Notes: generated from the letters alone by a model not told the origin. A DNA stretch of 64,000 bases from Hohaiivirga sp031546825 (GCA_031546825.1 JAVBJU010000008.1:1-64000); one strand, 5' to 3'; shown: positions 17,534 to 27,061, numbered from the stretch's first letter. Program-made: numbers and translations.

Positions 17534-19095
17534 TCGCCCGGAAAACCCTGCGCTGCGCTATCTATACCCGTGTCTCGACCGAGCATGGTCTGGAGCAGGA
17601 GTTCAACTCGCTCTACGCCCAGCGAGAGGCGGCTGAGGCGTATATTAAGAGCCAGGCCCATGAGGGCTGGACGCTGCTGCCTGAGCGTTATGACGATGGC
17701 GGCTATTCCGGCGGTTCTCTAAGCCGGCCCGCCGTTCAGGAATTACTCCACGCTATACGCAACAGAGAGATCGACGTCATCGTCGTCTACAAGGTCGACC
17801 GCTTGACCCGGTCTCTGGCCGACTTTGCCCGGTTGATCGAACTGTTCGACGAATGTGCCGTTTCCTTTGTCTCCGTGACGCAATCGTTCAATACCACGAC
17901 CAGCATGGGGCGCTTAACCCTCAATGTGCTCCTCTCCTTCGCCCAGTTCGAGCGCGAGGTAACAGGGGAACGCATCCGCGACAAGATCGCCGCTTCGAAA
18001 AAGAAGGGGTTGTGGATGGGCGGCAATCTGCCGCTTGGCTATAGGGTCGAGGAACGGTCCCTGATGCCAGTCGCGACGGAAGCAGATCTCGTGCGCTCTC
18101 TGTTTCGACGTTATCTTGAGCATGGCAGCGTCACCAAACTCCATGCTGCTCTGCGCAATGCGGGAGAAGGGGCACCATTGCGGACCAACGGCAAGGGCAA
18201 GACCATCGGCGGTGTGCCGTTCAGCCGGGGCAATCTTTACAAGATCCTGTCAAACCCGGTCTATATCGGTCGTATCGTTCATAAGGACCGGGATTATGAA
18301 GGCCAGCACGATGCCATCATAGATGACGCCCTCTGGAAAGGCGTCCAGACTAAACTCGCCGGGCAAACGGTTAGGCAATCGGCAACCTCCAGGCCCAGTG
18401 CATTGTTTCTGTCCGGAAAACTCTACGATGATGCCGGTAACCGGATGGGACCAAGTTGGACCTCAAAAGGAGTACGGCGGTATCGCTATTATGTCTCGCA
18501 GGCGCTGTTACAGAATATTCCTGGTCAGGCGGGCAGCATCAAACGCGTTGCGGCTCAAAGCATTGAGGAAGCGGTTATCGCTGCCGTGGCACATCTGGAG
18601 CCGGATCAAAGCCGAGAGAGAAACGCCATTGCGCAACTTCTTGACCATGTGGTGATTGGAAATGCCGGTCTAACCATTACAACGACGCGCATTGATGAAA
18701 CCGGCAAGCCGCTCATTGTTTATACCGTCTGGAAACCAGAGCCGACCCGGCGTAAACGGGAGATTATCCTGTGCGAGCGGCCACCCGGTGATCCCAAACG
18801 TCCGATGCGAACGGAAGCCCATTCCAAGCTCATCCCCGCATTGGCCAGGGCGCATACCTGGCTTGATGAACTGTTGAAGGAGAGAATTACGCTTACTGAT
18901 CTCGCGGCCCGCGAGAAATTGAGCCCGCGCACCATTCGCACGGCCCTCTCGCTTGCTTTTGTTGCGCCCGACATTGTCACCGCCGCACTCGAGCGCCGTC
19001 TGCCACGCGGCTTTGGCATGTCCCGCCTGGCGAATCTTCCCGTCGACTGGAAAAGTCAGCGCACGACACTCGGGTTGCCGGATAGCACCCTCTGA
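17530..19095 (+). CDS. Large serine recombinase (resolvase/invertase N-terminal and recombinase domains)
   Basis: A 521-residue site-specific recombinase. The catalytic resolvase domain covers residues 8-160, with AIYTRVST (nucleophile Ser16), LYAQREAAEAYI, VVYKVDRLTRSLADF and FAQFEREVTGERIRDKIA. The Recombinase domain follows (about 170-290: GYRVEE; NLYKILSNPVYIGRIVHK). The C-terminal part is basic and helical, with a possible helix-turn-helix near LTDLAAREKLSPRTIRTALS. Such enzymes integrate or excise elements using short non-tRNA att sites. The catalytic domain looks intact. With DUF2924 upstream this is a common alphaproteobacterial mobile module; the boundaries of the element were not identified. 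Confidence 0.92.
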   Translation: MIARKTLRCAIYTRVSTEHGLEQEFNSLYAQREAAEAYIKSQAHEGWTLLPERYDDGGYSGGSLSRPAVQELLHAIRNREIDVIVVYKVDRLTRSLADFARLIELFDECAVSFVSVTQSFNTTTSMGRLTLNVLLSFAQFEREVTGERIRDKIAASKKKGLWMGGNLPLGYRVEERSLMPVATEADLVRSLFRRYLEHGSVTKLHAALRNAGEGAPLRTNGKGKTIGGVPFSRGNLYKILSNPVYIGRIVHKDRDYEGQHDAIIDDALWKGVQTKLAGQTVRQSATSRPSALFLSGKLYDDAGNRMGPSWTSKGVRRYRYYVSQALLQNIPGQAGSIKRVAAQSIEEAVIAAVAHLEPDQSRERNAIAQLLDHVVIGNAGLTITTTRIDETGKPLIVYTVWKPEPTRRKREIILCERPPGDPKRPMRTEAHSKLIPALARAHTWLDELLKERITLTDLAAREKLSPRTIRTALSLAFVAPDIVTAALERRLPRGFGMSRLANLPVDWKSQRTTLGLPDSTL

Positions 19096-19481
19096 ACTGG
19101 GTCGTTAAGCTGCCATGCCCGTCATGTAATTGCGGGTTCACATCGCGTATCTTCGCACCATGATATGGTCATAGATGGCTACCAAAGCTAACTCTTTCAA
19201 CAAAAAATGCTGATCTGCATATTCGCGTCGGTCTGAGTAGGGCCTTATCCGAAGGTGTCTTCTTGCCTCGAAGCCCGTTCGAAGTCCATTCGAAAAGGTC
19301 TCCATGCCTCAGGAACTCTGCTGTTCTGGAAAAAGAAAAATGTTCCAAGAGACAAACGGTGAAATTACGGTGCTTTTGCCTGAGCAGAGACCATCGCAGA
19401 CCGAAGAGGTCTGTCGAAAGATGCTGAATTATCAAGAGAATATTTTAAAATAACAAGTCATATCAATGGCTTAAGACTTGT
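19096..19481. other. Non-coding or remnant region between recombinase and tRNA-Ala
   Basis: This 386-base stretch appears more AT-rich than its surroundings. The only frame worth noting is a 49-codon one at 19304-19453 (starts MPQELCCSGKRK) with AAGG five to seven bases before its ATG. It is charged and matches nothing I recognise. No second copy of the tRNA 3' end, and therefore no tRNA-type attachment site, was seen. Confidence 0.4.
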
Positions 19482-19557
19482 TGGTGGAGCTGAGGGGAAT
19501 CGAACCCCTGACCTCTGCAGTGCGATTGCAGCGCTCTCCCATCTGAGCTACAGCCCC
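19482..19557 (-). tRNA. tRNA-Ala (anticodon CGC)
   Basis: Read on the minus strand: acceptor GGGGCTG pairs with CAGCTCC; D-arm GCTC-AGATGGGA-GAGC; anticodon stem CTGCA/TGCAG with loop ATCGCAC, so anticodon CGC (Ala, codon GCG); T-arm AGGGG-TTCGATT-CCCCT. Discriminator A is followed by an encoded CCA (19484-19482). All arms pair, so the gene is intact. Confidence 0.95.
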
Positions 19558-19795
19558 GGCTGTGGTTCGGGTTTTAGGAGGGTGCTCGCTTTCTGTCAAC
19601 GGCGCTTTTTCGGGTGGCGCGGGTTTTTGCGTTGGGTTCGGGCGGGCGCTGCGGATTTATGGTTGGAAATGTCCTCAAATTACGGCTCATGGCGATTGCA
19701 GTCTTGACCGGCGGAGGCGAATGCGGCTTTGATCGCGCGGGTGGGTGCGGCACGGCGCGTGCCGACGCCCTGTTTCTGGAACAATGGATTGCCCC

Positions 19796-20086
19796 ATGCG
19801 CTCGCTGATCACCATCGTTGATATTATCTTGCAGCTCTATACCTATATCATCTGGGCGCTGGTGATCATGAGCTGGCTGCTGAATTTCAATATCATCAAT
19901 GTTCACAATGAGATCGTACGAAATATCTGGCGGTTCATCACCCTCGCGACCGAGCCGGTTCTCAGCCCCTTGCGGCGGCTGCTGCCCAATTTTGGCGGCC
20001 TCGATCTCTCGCCAATTGTTGTGCTGCTCCTCATCTATTTAATTCGCGATGTCATGTGGCGGTATATCTACCCCAATGTTTTCTGA
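19796..20086 (+). CDS. YggT family membrane protein
   Basis: A 96-residue integral membrane protein with two hydrophobic segments (about residues 5-27 and 65-88), separated by ATEPVLSPLRRLLPNFGGLD. The motif EPxLxPxRxxLPxxGGxDxSPIV is the YggT signature. YggT proteins are inner-membrane proteins of uncertain role, tied to osmotic tolerance and division-plane functions. The ATG at 19796 is taken; 19784 (four residues longer) is possible and has GGA upstream. Its stop overlaps the start of the following DUF167 gene, a classical yggT-yggU pairing. Confidence 0.9.
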   Translation: MRSLITIVDIILQLYTYIIWALVIMSWLLNFNIINVHNEIVRNIWRFITLATEPVLSPLRRLLPNFGGLDLSPIVVLLLIYLIRDVMWRYIYPNVF

Positions 20087-20411
20087 CGGAAACGAAGCTG
20101 CGGCCAACCCGTGGCAAGCGGGTGCGGGCGGTGTTGATGTCCGGGTGCGGGTGACACCGCGCGGCGGGCGTGATGGCATCGACGGCGTGGAGATGCTGTC
20201 GGATGGGCGCCCAGTGCTAAAAGTCCGGGTGCGGGTGCCGCCCGAGGATGGTGCGGCCAATGAAGCAGTCCGCAAGCTGTTGGCCAAGGCGCTGAAATGC
20301 CCGGCTTCGGCAGTTCAGTTGAAATCCGGCGCGACGATGCGCCTCAAACAGTTTCACATCGCAGGTGACCCGGCCGCGCTGGTGGCGGCTTTGGTCGTTC
20401 TTGCCAGGTGA
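20076..20411 (+). CDS. DUF167 (YggU-like) protein
   Basis: A 111-residue cytosolic protein with the DUF167 pattern: VDVRVRVTPRGGRDGIDG, VLKVRVRVPPEDGAANEAV and LLAKALKCPASAVQLKSG. The family is small and conserved but of unknown function. The start ATG at 20076 lies inside the last codons of yggT (TGA 20084-20086), so translation is probably coupled. folD follows 70 bases later, the usual Hyphomicrobiales neighbourhood. Confidence 0.85.
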   Translation: MFSDGNEAAANPWQAGAGGVDVRVRVTPRGGRDGIDGVEMLSDGRPVLKVRVRVPPEDGAANEAVRKLLAKALKCPASAVQLKSGATMRLKQFHIAGDPAALVAALVVLAR

Positions 20412-20481
20412 GCCGGTTTTTGCCAATGCCGCGAGATATTGCTATCGGTGCGCAAGGCGACACGCTAGATGGGAACAGATT

Positions 20482-21372
20482 ATGACAGCGCACATCATTG
20501 ATGGAAAAGGGTTTGCCGAAGGCCTGCGCCAGCGCGTGGCCGATGCTGTTCAAAGTTTGGCAGCCGAGGGCGTGCGCCCTGGCCTTGCCGTTGTGCTGGT
20601 GGGGGAAGACCCGGCCAGTCAGGTTTATGTGCGCAACAAGGCGAAGCAAACGGCCGAGTGTGGCATGCAATCGTTCGAGCACAAGCTGCCCGCCGATACT
20701 GCGGAGGCGGCTTTGCTCGCTCTTATCGCCCGCCTCAATGCCGATGCCGAGGTGGATGGCATTTTGGTGCAACTACCGCTGCCCAAGCACATCGACACCC
20801 AGAAGGTGATTGAAGCGGTTGTGCCGAAGAAGGATGTCGATGGCTTTCACCCGATCAATGTGGGACGGCTTGGTGCCGGGCTTGATGCCCTGGTGCCTTG
20901 CACCCCATTTGGGTCGCTGATGCTGATCAAGTCTGTCATGCCGGATCTTGCGGGCATGAATGCTGTGGTGGTGGGACGCTCGAATATCGTTGGCAAGCCG
21001 ATGGCGCAGCTTCTCATTGGTGAAAGCTGTACGGTGACAATCGCCCATTCCAAAACCCGCGATCTGCCGGAAGTTTGCCGCCGGGCCGATATACTGGTGG
21101 CGGCGGTGGGCCGACCCGAGATGGTGCGTGGCGATTGGATCAAGCCCGGTGCGGTGGTGATCGATGTGGGCATTAACCGGGTCGACGCGCCCGAGCGCGG
21201 CGCGGGCAAAACCCAGCTTGTCGGTGATGTCGCCTTCGACGAAGCAGTTGAACGGGCAGGGTTCATCACACCGGTTCCGGGTGGTGTTGGGCCGATGACC
21301 ATTGCCAGCCTCCTGCGCAACACCGTGGTTGCCGCCTGCCGCAGGCGTGGATTAGCCATTCCGCCGATGTGA
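20482..21372 (+). CDS. folD: Bifunctional methylenetetrahydrofolate dehydrogenase/methenyltetrahydrofolate cyclohydrolase
   Basis: FolD interconverts 5,10-methylene-THF and 10-formyl-THF with NADP, supplying one-carbon units for purines and formyl-Met. The 296-residue length is standard. Visible motifs: substrate-site YVRNKAKQTAECGM (Tyr and Lys), DGILVQLPLPKHID, KDVDGFHPINVGRL, nucleotide-binding VVGRSNIVGKPMAQLL, and GGVGPMTIASLL near the C-terminus. The ATG at 20482 is chosen because it begins with the typical IIDGKGFA stretch; the frame is open further upstream but that part shows no conservation pattern. Confidence 0.97.
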   Translation: MTAHIIDGKGFAEGLRQRVADAVQSLAAEGVRPGLAVVLVGEDPASQVYVRNKAKQTAECGMQSFEHKLPADTAEAALLALIARLNADAEVDGILVQLPLPKHIDTQKVIEAVVPKKDVDGFHPINVGRLGAGLDALVPCTPFGSLMLIKSVMPDLAGMNAVVVGRSNIVGKPMAQLLIGESCTVTIAHSKTRDLPEVCRRADILVAAVGRPEMVRGDWIKPGAVVIDVGINRVDAPERGAGKTQLVGDVAFDEAVERAGFITPVPGGVGPMTIASLLRNTVVAACRRRGLAIPPM

Positions 21373-21396
21373 AGGGGCGGTGCATTGGGGGCAAAA

Positions 21397-22404
21397 ATGG
21401 GCAAGACACTTCTTAAAACGCTTTGCCTGATGCTGATCGGCATTTTTACGGTCGGGTCCGCCGCCGCCAACTGCGGTGGCAAAAATCGCTGGCCCGAATT
21501 TGCGCAGAAGCACCCACAGGCGGCCCAGGCAGCAGAGGCTCTGGCGCGGGACATGCCATTCGGCCAAGGGCGGTTGTTTCGTCTGTCGAAGCCGGACCTG
21601 CCCGTCTCTTATGTTTTAGGCACCATCCACATTCCCGATGCGCGCTATCTGCCCCTTTCGGGCCAGATTTTGCAGGCGTTCAATGCCAGCAAGGTGACAC
21701 TGCTTGAGCTGAATACGGTGAAGGAAGCGGGGCTGGTTGCTTTGGCAGAAAAGCAGGCTCCGGAATACGTCAAAGCCTTTTTCGCCGAGGCGGGCCAACG
21801 CCCGGCTGATTTTCTCAGCGCCGAAGAACAGATGCAGGTGAATACGATTGGCGTGAAAGTTGGCTCGCCCGGGCCTTTTCTTCTGTCCATGCGCCCGGCC
21901 TTACTGGCCATGAGCCTATCGCTTGCCGCTTGCCCGGAGGCGGGCACGGTGGAGAAGGGCGTGGATGGCGAGCTTGAACGGCTGAGCCTTCAGAATACCA
22001 AACTGGTTCTCGGGCTCGAAACACTGTTTGAACAGCTCGGCACGTTGAATGATCTACCTTTTGATGTGCAGAAAGAGGTTTTGCATCAGGCGCTGCGCTT
22101 TGTCGATAAAACACCGGACACGCTGGAGACCCTGAAGCAGCTCTATATCGAGGGCCGTCTCGGCTTGATTCTCTTGGGTATGCAAGGAAAAATTCCGGAA
22201 TTCACAGCGGCTGGCGAACCCGGCCCGCCCGCCTATATCACTGCGCTCCTCGATGACCGCAACCGCCGCATGGTGCAGCGGGCGCGGCCCTTGCTTGAGG
22301 TCAACAGCACCTTCCTCGCGGTTGGAGCCGCCCATTTGCCGGGAGAGACCGGCATTCTCAAGCTCTTGCAGGATGCAGGGTACAAGGTGGAAAAGGTTGA
22401 ATGA
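21397..22404 (+). CDS. TraB/GumN family protein (exported)
   Basis: A 335-residue protein with a signal peptide (about 1-24, ending SAAAN). The TraB/GumN domain covers most of the mature part: YVLGTIHIPDARYLPL near residue 70 and VGAAHLPGETGILKLLQDAGY at the C-terminus, carrying the GTxH and (V/A)GAAHL...G..LL..GY motifs of this putative metalloprotease-like family (related to Tiki). The ATG at 21397 follows GGGGGC; the upstream TTG is less likely. It is about 25 bases after folD, so it may share its transcript. Substrate is unknown. Confidence 0.88.
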   Translation: MGKTLLKTLCLMLIGIFTVGSAAANCGGKNRWPEFAQKHPQAAQAAEALARDMPFGQGRLFRLSKPDLPVSYVLGTIHIPDARYLPLSGQILQAFNASKVTLLELNTVKEAGLVALAEKQAPEYVKAFFAEAGQRPADFLSAEEQMQVNTIGVKVGSPGPFLLSMRPALLAMSLSLAACPEAGTVEKGVDGELERLSLQNTKLVLGLETLFEQLGTLNDLPFDVQKEVLHQALRFVDKTPDTLETLKQLYIEGRLGLILLGMQGKIPEFTAAGEPGPPAYITALLDDRNRRMVQRARPLLEVNSTFLAVGAAHLPGETGILKLLQDAGYKVEKVE

Positions 22405-22408
22405 GCGT

Positions 22409-22909
22409 CTACGGCGCTTCGATCAGCACCCAGTAAACCTTGTATTTTGACCCCGGCGCATAGGCGGTGGCGATGCCCATGCGTTTGGCGTCGCGGGTGA
22501 GCATCACGCGATTGTGCTGCGGGCTGTCACGCCAGCCGGAAAAGGCTTCGGCAAACGTGTGGTAGCCCGCCGATGTATTGACTTCACCGCGCCCCATTCC
22601 AGCGCTGGCAAGTCTTTGCTTGATGGCTTCGGCTGAGGCTGGCGTGTCGGCACGGGCCATGTCGCGGGCTTCCGCTTGCGCCGCAGCTCCTAAGGAACTG
22701 TCCAGCGCCAGCGGCGGCAGGCCGTGATTGCGGCGATAGGCGGAGATCATGTCGCGCGCGGTTTCCGCATCGATTGCGGCCGAGGCCGAGGCGAGCGACC
22801 GGTAAAAACTCGGTTGGGAATTTTGCGGCTTCGGCGCGGTGCGTTCACAACCGGCGAAAGCCAGCCCGAGGCCGGTGACGGCGCAGGCAAACACTAATTT
22901 TTTTAACAT
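22409..22909 (-). CDS. CAP (SCP/PR-1-like) domain lipoprotein
   Basis: A 166-residue protein beginning with a lipoprotein signal: lipobox AFAGC with Cys21. The CAP domain follows from residue 50: MISAYRRNHGLPPLALDSSL, AAAQAEARDMA, and HNRVMLTRDAKRMGIATAY, containing the conserved His and HNxxM-like segment. CAP proteins in bacteria are extracytoplasmic; most have no proven activity. The stop converges on TraB/GumN with four bases between, and the start is four bases downstream of the MscS-type gene stop, so it is in an operon with that channel. Confidence 0.88.
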   Translation of the reverse strand: MLKKLVFACAVTGLGLAFAGCERTAPKPQNSQPSFYRSLASASAAIDAETARDMISAYRRNHGLPPLALDSSLGAAAQAEARDMARADTPASAEAIKQRLASAGMGRGEVNTSAGYHTFAEAFSGWRDSPQHNRVMLTRDAKRMGIATAYAPGSKYKVYWVLIEAP

Positions 22910-22912
22910 GGG

Positions 22913-25429
22913 TTATCCTGAATGTGTTTCGTCTTCGCCGTCTTGCACGGGAGAGCGCGGGGGCGTTCGTTTTCCCGAGAGGGCATTGATCGAATCGGTG
23001 ACCGGCTCAAGGCCCTTGATCTGGATAGTGGTGGGCGAAGGCAGCGAGATGATACCCGCTTCGCGCAGGGTGCGGAAAATGGCGAAATGCAACTCGCTCG
23101 ATACGCGCGAGGCCACTTCGATTTCTTCGACAAAGCACACCAGTTCGAAGTCGAGCGTGCTCTCGCCGATTTTCTTGAAGAGGACGGCTGGGGCGGGCGC
23201 GCTGGCGATCTCACGGTGGTCTAGCGCGCATTTTTTGACGACGGCAGCGAGTTCATCGGGATCAACGCCACGATTAACCGGGAGGGCGATGACGATACGG
23301 CCCATGCGATCGCCGCGCACGCGGTTACGCACCACGCCGGAGATCAGATTGGAATTGGGCACGATAATGGTGGTGCGGTCCGATGTCAGGATTTCGGTTG
23401 AACGCACATTGATACGGCGCACGTGGCCTTCACCGTCACCCACCACCACGAGATCACCCACCCGGATCGGGCGCTCCCACAAAAGAATAAGGCCGGAGAC
23501 GAAATTGTTGACGATGGCTTGCAAGCCGAAACCGATACCGACCGACAATGCGGCGGCGAGCGTTGTGATCTTGTCGAGGGAGATGCCGACAAAGTTCAGA
23601 GTGGCAAAGCCGGTGAAGATGATGCCAACATAGCCAACACCGGTCTTGATGGAGTTGCGCAGGCCCGCATCGAGTTTGGTGACTGGCAGATAGGTGCTGT
23701 CGAGCCAGCGCTGGAACAGCCGGGTGGCGGCAAAGCCGAAGGCGAACAAGCCGACCGCGAGGATGATGGTCGACACCGAGATGGTGATGCCGCCCACATT
23801 GAAGCCGAAGAAAGCCGATTTGGACAAGGCGGCGTAATCAAACGACTCAATGCCCCACGGCACCAGCGCCAGCATCACGACGTTAAAAATCAGGAAAATG
23901 CGGAGCACGCCGTTGACGAGCACGGCGATTTGCTCAAGGGAACCGCGTGACAACCCTGTGTTGGCCTGCAGCAGCAAAAAATAGCGGGCGTTGGATCCAG
24001 CGCTGAGGAATATCTCTATCACCGATAGCGCCAGCCTTAACACCACATAGAGAACGGTGACCCATATGCCCTGATCGACCAGAAACGAACTGAGGGCGAT
24101 ATAGCCGAACAGTGCCGTGCCGACGATGGCGATGATCAGCAACCACGCAATCATGCGTAACGGGCCACCCGCTTCCGATTCCATGGCGTTGAAAACCGCG
24201 AGGTTTTCCTCGTCGGTTTTGCCGACAATGGCAAAGTGGAGGAGCAACGTGAGCAGAATGCCCGCCACCGCCAGCGAAAACGCGCCCCGGCTCGCCACCG
24301 AAATCGGCAGGGCAACATTGAGCGCCTGATAGAAGGATTCGGTAATCTTGCCGGCAAAAGCCACCAGCACGATCAGCATGATATAGTAATGCAAGCGTGA
24401 GGCGCTGGCATCGGTGATGGCCATGAGCCGCCAGGAGCGGATCGAGGGTGCCAGCACTGCGTCTGACAGCGCGCTGATGGCGGCGAAGACGAATGTCAGC
24501 ATCAGGAATGTGCGCAGAACCGGCAGCATGCGTTCCGGCAAAAGCGATGTTTCCAAAAGCACGCTGTAGACAACCGCCGCACCAATGGCGATGGGCACGG
24601 ATCTGAGAAGGAACACACCAACGGCCGCCAAGAGCTTCTTCTGCGGGGCAGGGCTGTCAATATCGGGATCGCGTTTGATCAGCTTTCCTGCAAGCAACGG
24701 CTTACCCGCAAACAGGCCGAACCACAGCAACAACGCCAAGCCAAACAGAATAAAGGAGCCGAGCGTTGCGTTGTCGCGGATCTGTCGCAGCCAGTCGCTG
24801 ATGAGGCCGCGCACCGACATCATTTCCTGCGGAATAGCGGTGACGACGCTGAACCACAATTCCGGATTGGCAATGCTGGTGGTGCGGCCGAATATCTGGC
24901 GTTGAAACAGGGCCCGACGCTTGTCGCTCAGTTCGGTCATCAACTGTTCTGCCTGGACAAGGTTGACCTTGCCAAGCCGCTCAGTTTCCAGGAACTCGGA
25001 ATAGGTGGCTTCTTTTTCGGCACGCTCATTGGCCACTTCCGGGCTTTCCGCCGGGTCGCCTTCCTTGGGCTTGGGGCCGAGTTGGTCGAGCCGCGCCTTG
25101 GTCGCGGCGATGCGCGGGGCGATGTCGGCAATGCCTTGCTGCACGGCGTCGGTTAGCGGTGAAATTTGCGCGCGGGCGGCCTGCAATTGTTCGCCGGTCA
25201 TCGCGTCGCCGTTAAGTGACTTTTCGATGATGTCGAGTGCCGCCTTGTGCTTTTCCAGCTGGGAACGGATCGTTTTGTTGTCGGTCGCTGGGGTGCTTGC
25301 CGTTTGGGCATGTGCGGATTGTGCTGTGCCGAATGTAGCGGGGAGCAACGTTACCGCACCAAGGGCCAGAAACGACAGAAAACAGAGATGGCGGAAAAAC
25401 AACAACGGATATCTCCGAAAAATGGTCAT
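22913..25429 (-). CDS. DUF3772 domain-containing MscS-type mechanosensitive channel
   Basis: An 838-residue inner-membrane protein with a signal sequence (residues 8-42, ending AHAQT), then a periplasmic DUF3772 region (about 45-190, helical, with KPKEGDPAE and LSDKRRALFQRQIFG). Many membrane segments follow, and a C-terminal MscS core: AALSVGIGFGLQAIVNNFVS (pore helix), RVGDLVVVGDGEGHVRRI and IIVPNSNLIS. MscS-family channels release solutes on hypo-osmotic shock; this large class resembles MscK/YbiO-like proteins. The CAP lipoprotein is encoded directly downstream. A 250-base gap to the divergent MATE gene should hold both promoters. Confidence 0.92.
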   Translation of the reverse strand: MTIFRRYPLLFFRHLCFLSFLALGAVTLLPATFGTAQSAHAQTASTPATDNKTIRSQLEKHKAALDIIEKSLNGDAMTGEQLQAARAQISPLTDAVQQGIADIAPRIAATKARLDQLGPKPKEGDPAESPEVANERAEKEATYSEFLETERLGKVNLVQAEQLMTELSDKRRALFQRQIFGRTTSIANPELWFSVVTAIPQEMMSVRGLISDWLRQIRDNATLGSFILFGLALLLWFGLFAGKPLLAGKLIKRDPDIDSPAPQKKLLAAVGVFLLRSVPIAIGAAVVYSVLLETSLLPERMLPVLRTFLMLTFVFAAISALSDAVLAPSIRSWRLMAITDASASRLHYYIMLIVLVAFAGKITESFYQALNVALPISVASRGAFSLAVAGILLTLLLHFAIVGKTDEENLAVFNAMESEAGGPLRMIAWLLIIAIVGTALFGYIALSSFLVDQGIWVTVLYVVLRLALSVIEIFLSAGSNARYFLLLQANTGLSRGSLEQIAVLVNGVLRIFLIFNVVMLALVPWGIESFDYAALSKSAFFGFNVGGITISVSTIILAVGLFAFGFAATRLFQRWLDSTYLPVTKLDAGLRNSIKTGVGYVGIIFTGFATLNFVGISLDKITTLAAALSVGIGFGLQAIVNNFVSGLILLWERPIRVGDLVVVGDGEGHVRRINVRSTEILTSDRTTIIVPNSNLISGVVRNRVRGDRMGRIVIALPVNRGVDPDELAAVVKKCALDHREIASAPAPAVLFKKIGESTLDFELVCFVEEIEVASRVSSELHFAIFRTLREAGIISLPSPTTIQIKGLEPVTDSINALSGKRTPPRSPVQDGEDETHSG

Positions 25430-25678
25430 GCGGTGGGCGTAATACCCCCCGTGTCTCGCATCAATGCGGCAAAAAACGGCCCGGCAGAACCCTTTTTCAC
25501 AGTGATACGAATCAATTCATGCCTCTTTTTTAGAAAAGAAGAATTGAAGAAGGGTCAATAATGGCGCATTAAACGCACTTCGAACCACATATTTTTTTCT
25601 GAAGTAGCGGCTGCTTTCCTGCGATGGCGGCCAGCGATATCGTTTCGCTTTGCGGAATGATGGGGATTTTCAAACGGT

Positions 25679-27061
25679 ATGATTACGGCAGCGACCCATA
25701 GTTTGGCCGAACCCAGTGCCTGGGGCAAAGAGCTCAAGGCGATGCTTGCCTTGAGCTGGCCCATCGTGCTGACCAATCTTGCCCAGAACGCGCTGACCAC
25801 CATCGATGTGATGCTCACAGGACGGCTTGGGGCGCACGCGCTTGCGGCGGGCGCGCTGGGCACCAATCTTTATTTTGCCCTGTTGATTTTTGGCATTGGC
25901 GTGCTGACCGCAACCTCACCTATGATTGCCAACACGCTTGGACGCAAGAAGCACGCCGTGCGGGATGTGCGCCGCACATTTCGCCAGGGTATGTGGGTCA
26001 TTGTTGCGCTGAGCATTCCCGTGTGGATCATCCTGTGGCATGCCGAACAAATCCTCGTTCTGCTGTGGCAGAAGCCGGATCTGGCGCACGACGCCGGAGC
26101 TTATGTCCGCGCATTGCAATGGTCTTATTTCCCCTCGATGATTTACGTGCTGGCGCGCTCCTTCGTGGCGACGCTGGAACGGCCTGCTTGGGCGCTGGTG
26201 GTCTCGCTCCTGGCATTGCCGATCAACCTGGTGGTCGGCTGGTGCTTGATGTTTGGCACCTTTGGCTTGCCAGCCCTCGGGCTCGTTGGCGTGGGTTATG
26301 CCACCTGTGTCGCCAGCGTATTCATGGCGGTTGCCATGCTCGTGGTGGTGCTGACCCATCAAAAATTCCGGCGCTATCACCTCTTGGGGCGCTTCTGGCG
26401 TGCCGACTGGCCGCGCTTTTTCGCCATCTGGCGGCTCGGACTGCCCATCGGCATGGCCATGGTGTTTGAGGTCGCGATTTTTAATATCTCGGCGTTCTCC
26501 ATGGGTAAGCTTGGCACCGAAGAACTCGCGGCGCATGTCATTGCCCTGCAAATCGCCTCTAGCTGCTTCATGGTGCCCGTCGGTCTTGGCCAGGCGGCGA
26601 CGATTCGCGTCGGCCTTGCCAACGGGGCTGGCGACCGTGCAGGCGTTGCCCGGGCGGGCTCGGCGGCTCTAGTGCTGGCGCTGGGCTTTGCGGCGCTGAC
26701 TGCGCTGATGATGGTGTCGGTGCCGGAGCTTCTCATTTCGTGCTTCATCGATATTACGAAGCCGGAGAATGCCAAGGTGATCCCGCTCGCCATTTCTTTC
26801 CTCGTCTGTGCAGCGATCTTCCAGTTTGGGGATGGTACGCAGGTGGTGGGGGCCAGCCTCCTGCGCGGCGTGCGTGACACCAAGGTGCCGATGCTGATCG
26901 CCGCTGTGGGTTATTGCGGCCTCGGCTTGCCGCTTGGCCTCGGCCTCGCTTTTCTCACACCGCTGCGGGGCGTCGGAATCTGGACCGGGCTGGCGACTGC
27001 TCTATCGCTTGTTGCTGTGGCGATGCTGTGGCGCTGGACGAAGCGATTGCAACGTTTGTAG
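25679..27061 (+). CDS. MATE family multidrug/cation efflux transporter
   Basis: A 460-residue polytopic membrane protein with about twelve hydrophobic segments and the MATE two-lobe arrangement: LALSWPIVLTNLAQNALTTI at residue 23 and GLPIGMAMVFEVAIFNISAF near 255. Conserved MATE stretches include DVMLTGRLGAHALAAGALG and GDGTQVVGASLLRGVRDTKV. It is NorM-like and probably exports cationic compounds in exchange for Na+ or H+; the substrate cannot be read from sequence. It stands alone, followed by a palindromic repeat. Confidence 0.92.
   Translation: MITAATHSLAEPSAWGKELKAMLALSWPIVLTNLAQNALTTIDVMLTGRLGAHALAAGALGTNLYFALLIFGIGVLTATSPMIANTLGRKKHAVRDVRRTFRQGMWVIVALSIPVWIILWHAEQILVLLWQKPDLAHDAGAYVRALQWSYFPSMIYVLARSFVATLERPAWALVVSLLALPINLVVGWCLMFGTFGLPALGLVGVGYATCVASVFMAVAMLVVVLTHQKFRRYHLLGRFWRADWPRFFAIWRLGLPIGMAMVFEVAIFNISAFSMGKLGTEELAAHVIALQIASSCFMVPVGLGQAATIRVGLANGAGDRAGVARAGSAALVLALGFAALTALMMVSVPELLISCFIDITKPENAKVIPLAISFLVCAAIFQFGDGTQVVGASLLRGVRDTKVPMLIAAVGYCGLGLPLGLGLAFLTPLRGVGIWTGLATALSLVAVAMLWRWTKRLQRL

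Noticed and set aside
19096..19557. tRNA-Ala as attachment site of an island carrying the recombinase
   Set aside because: No second copy of the tRNA 3' end was found on the island side, and large serine recombinases normally do not use tRNA 3' ends.
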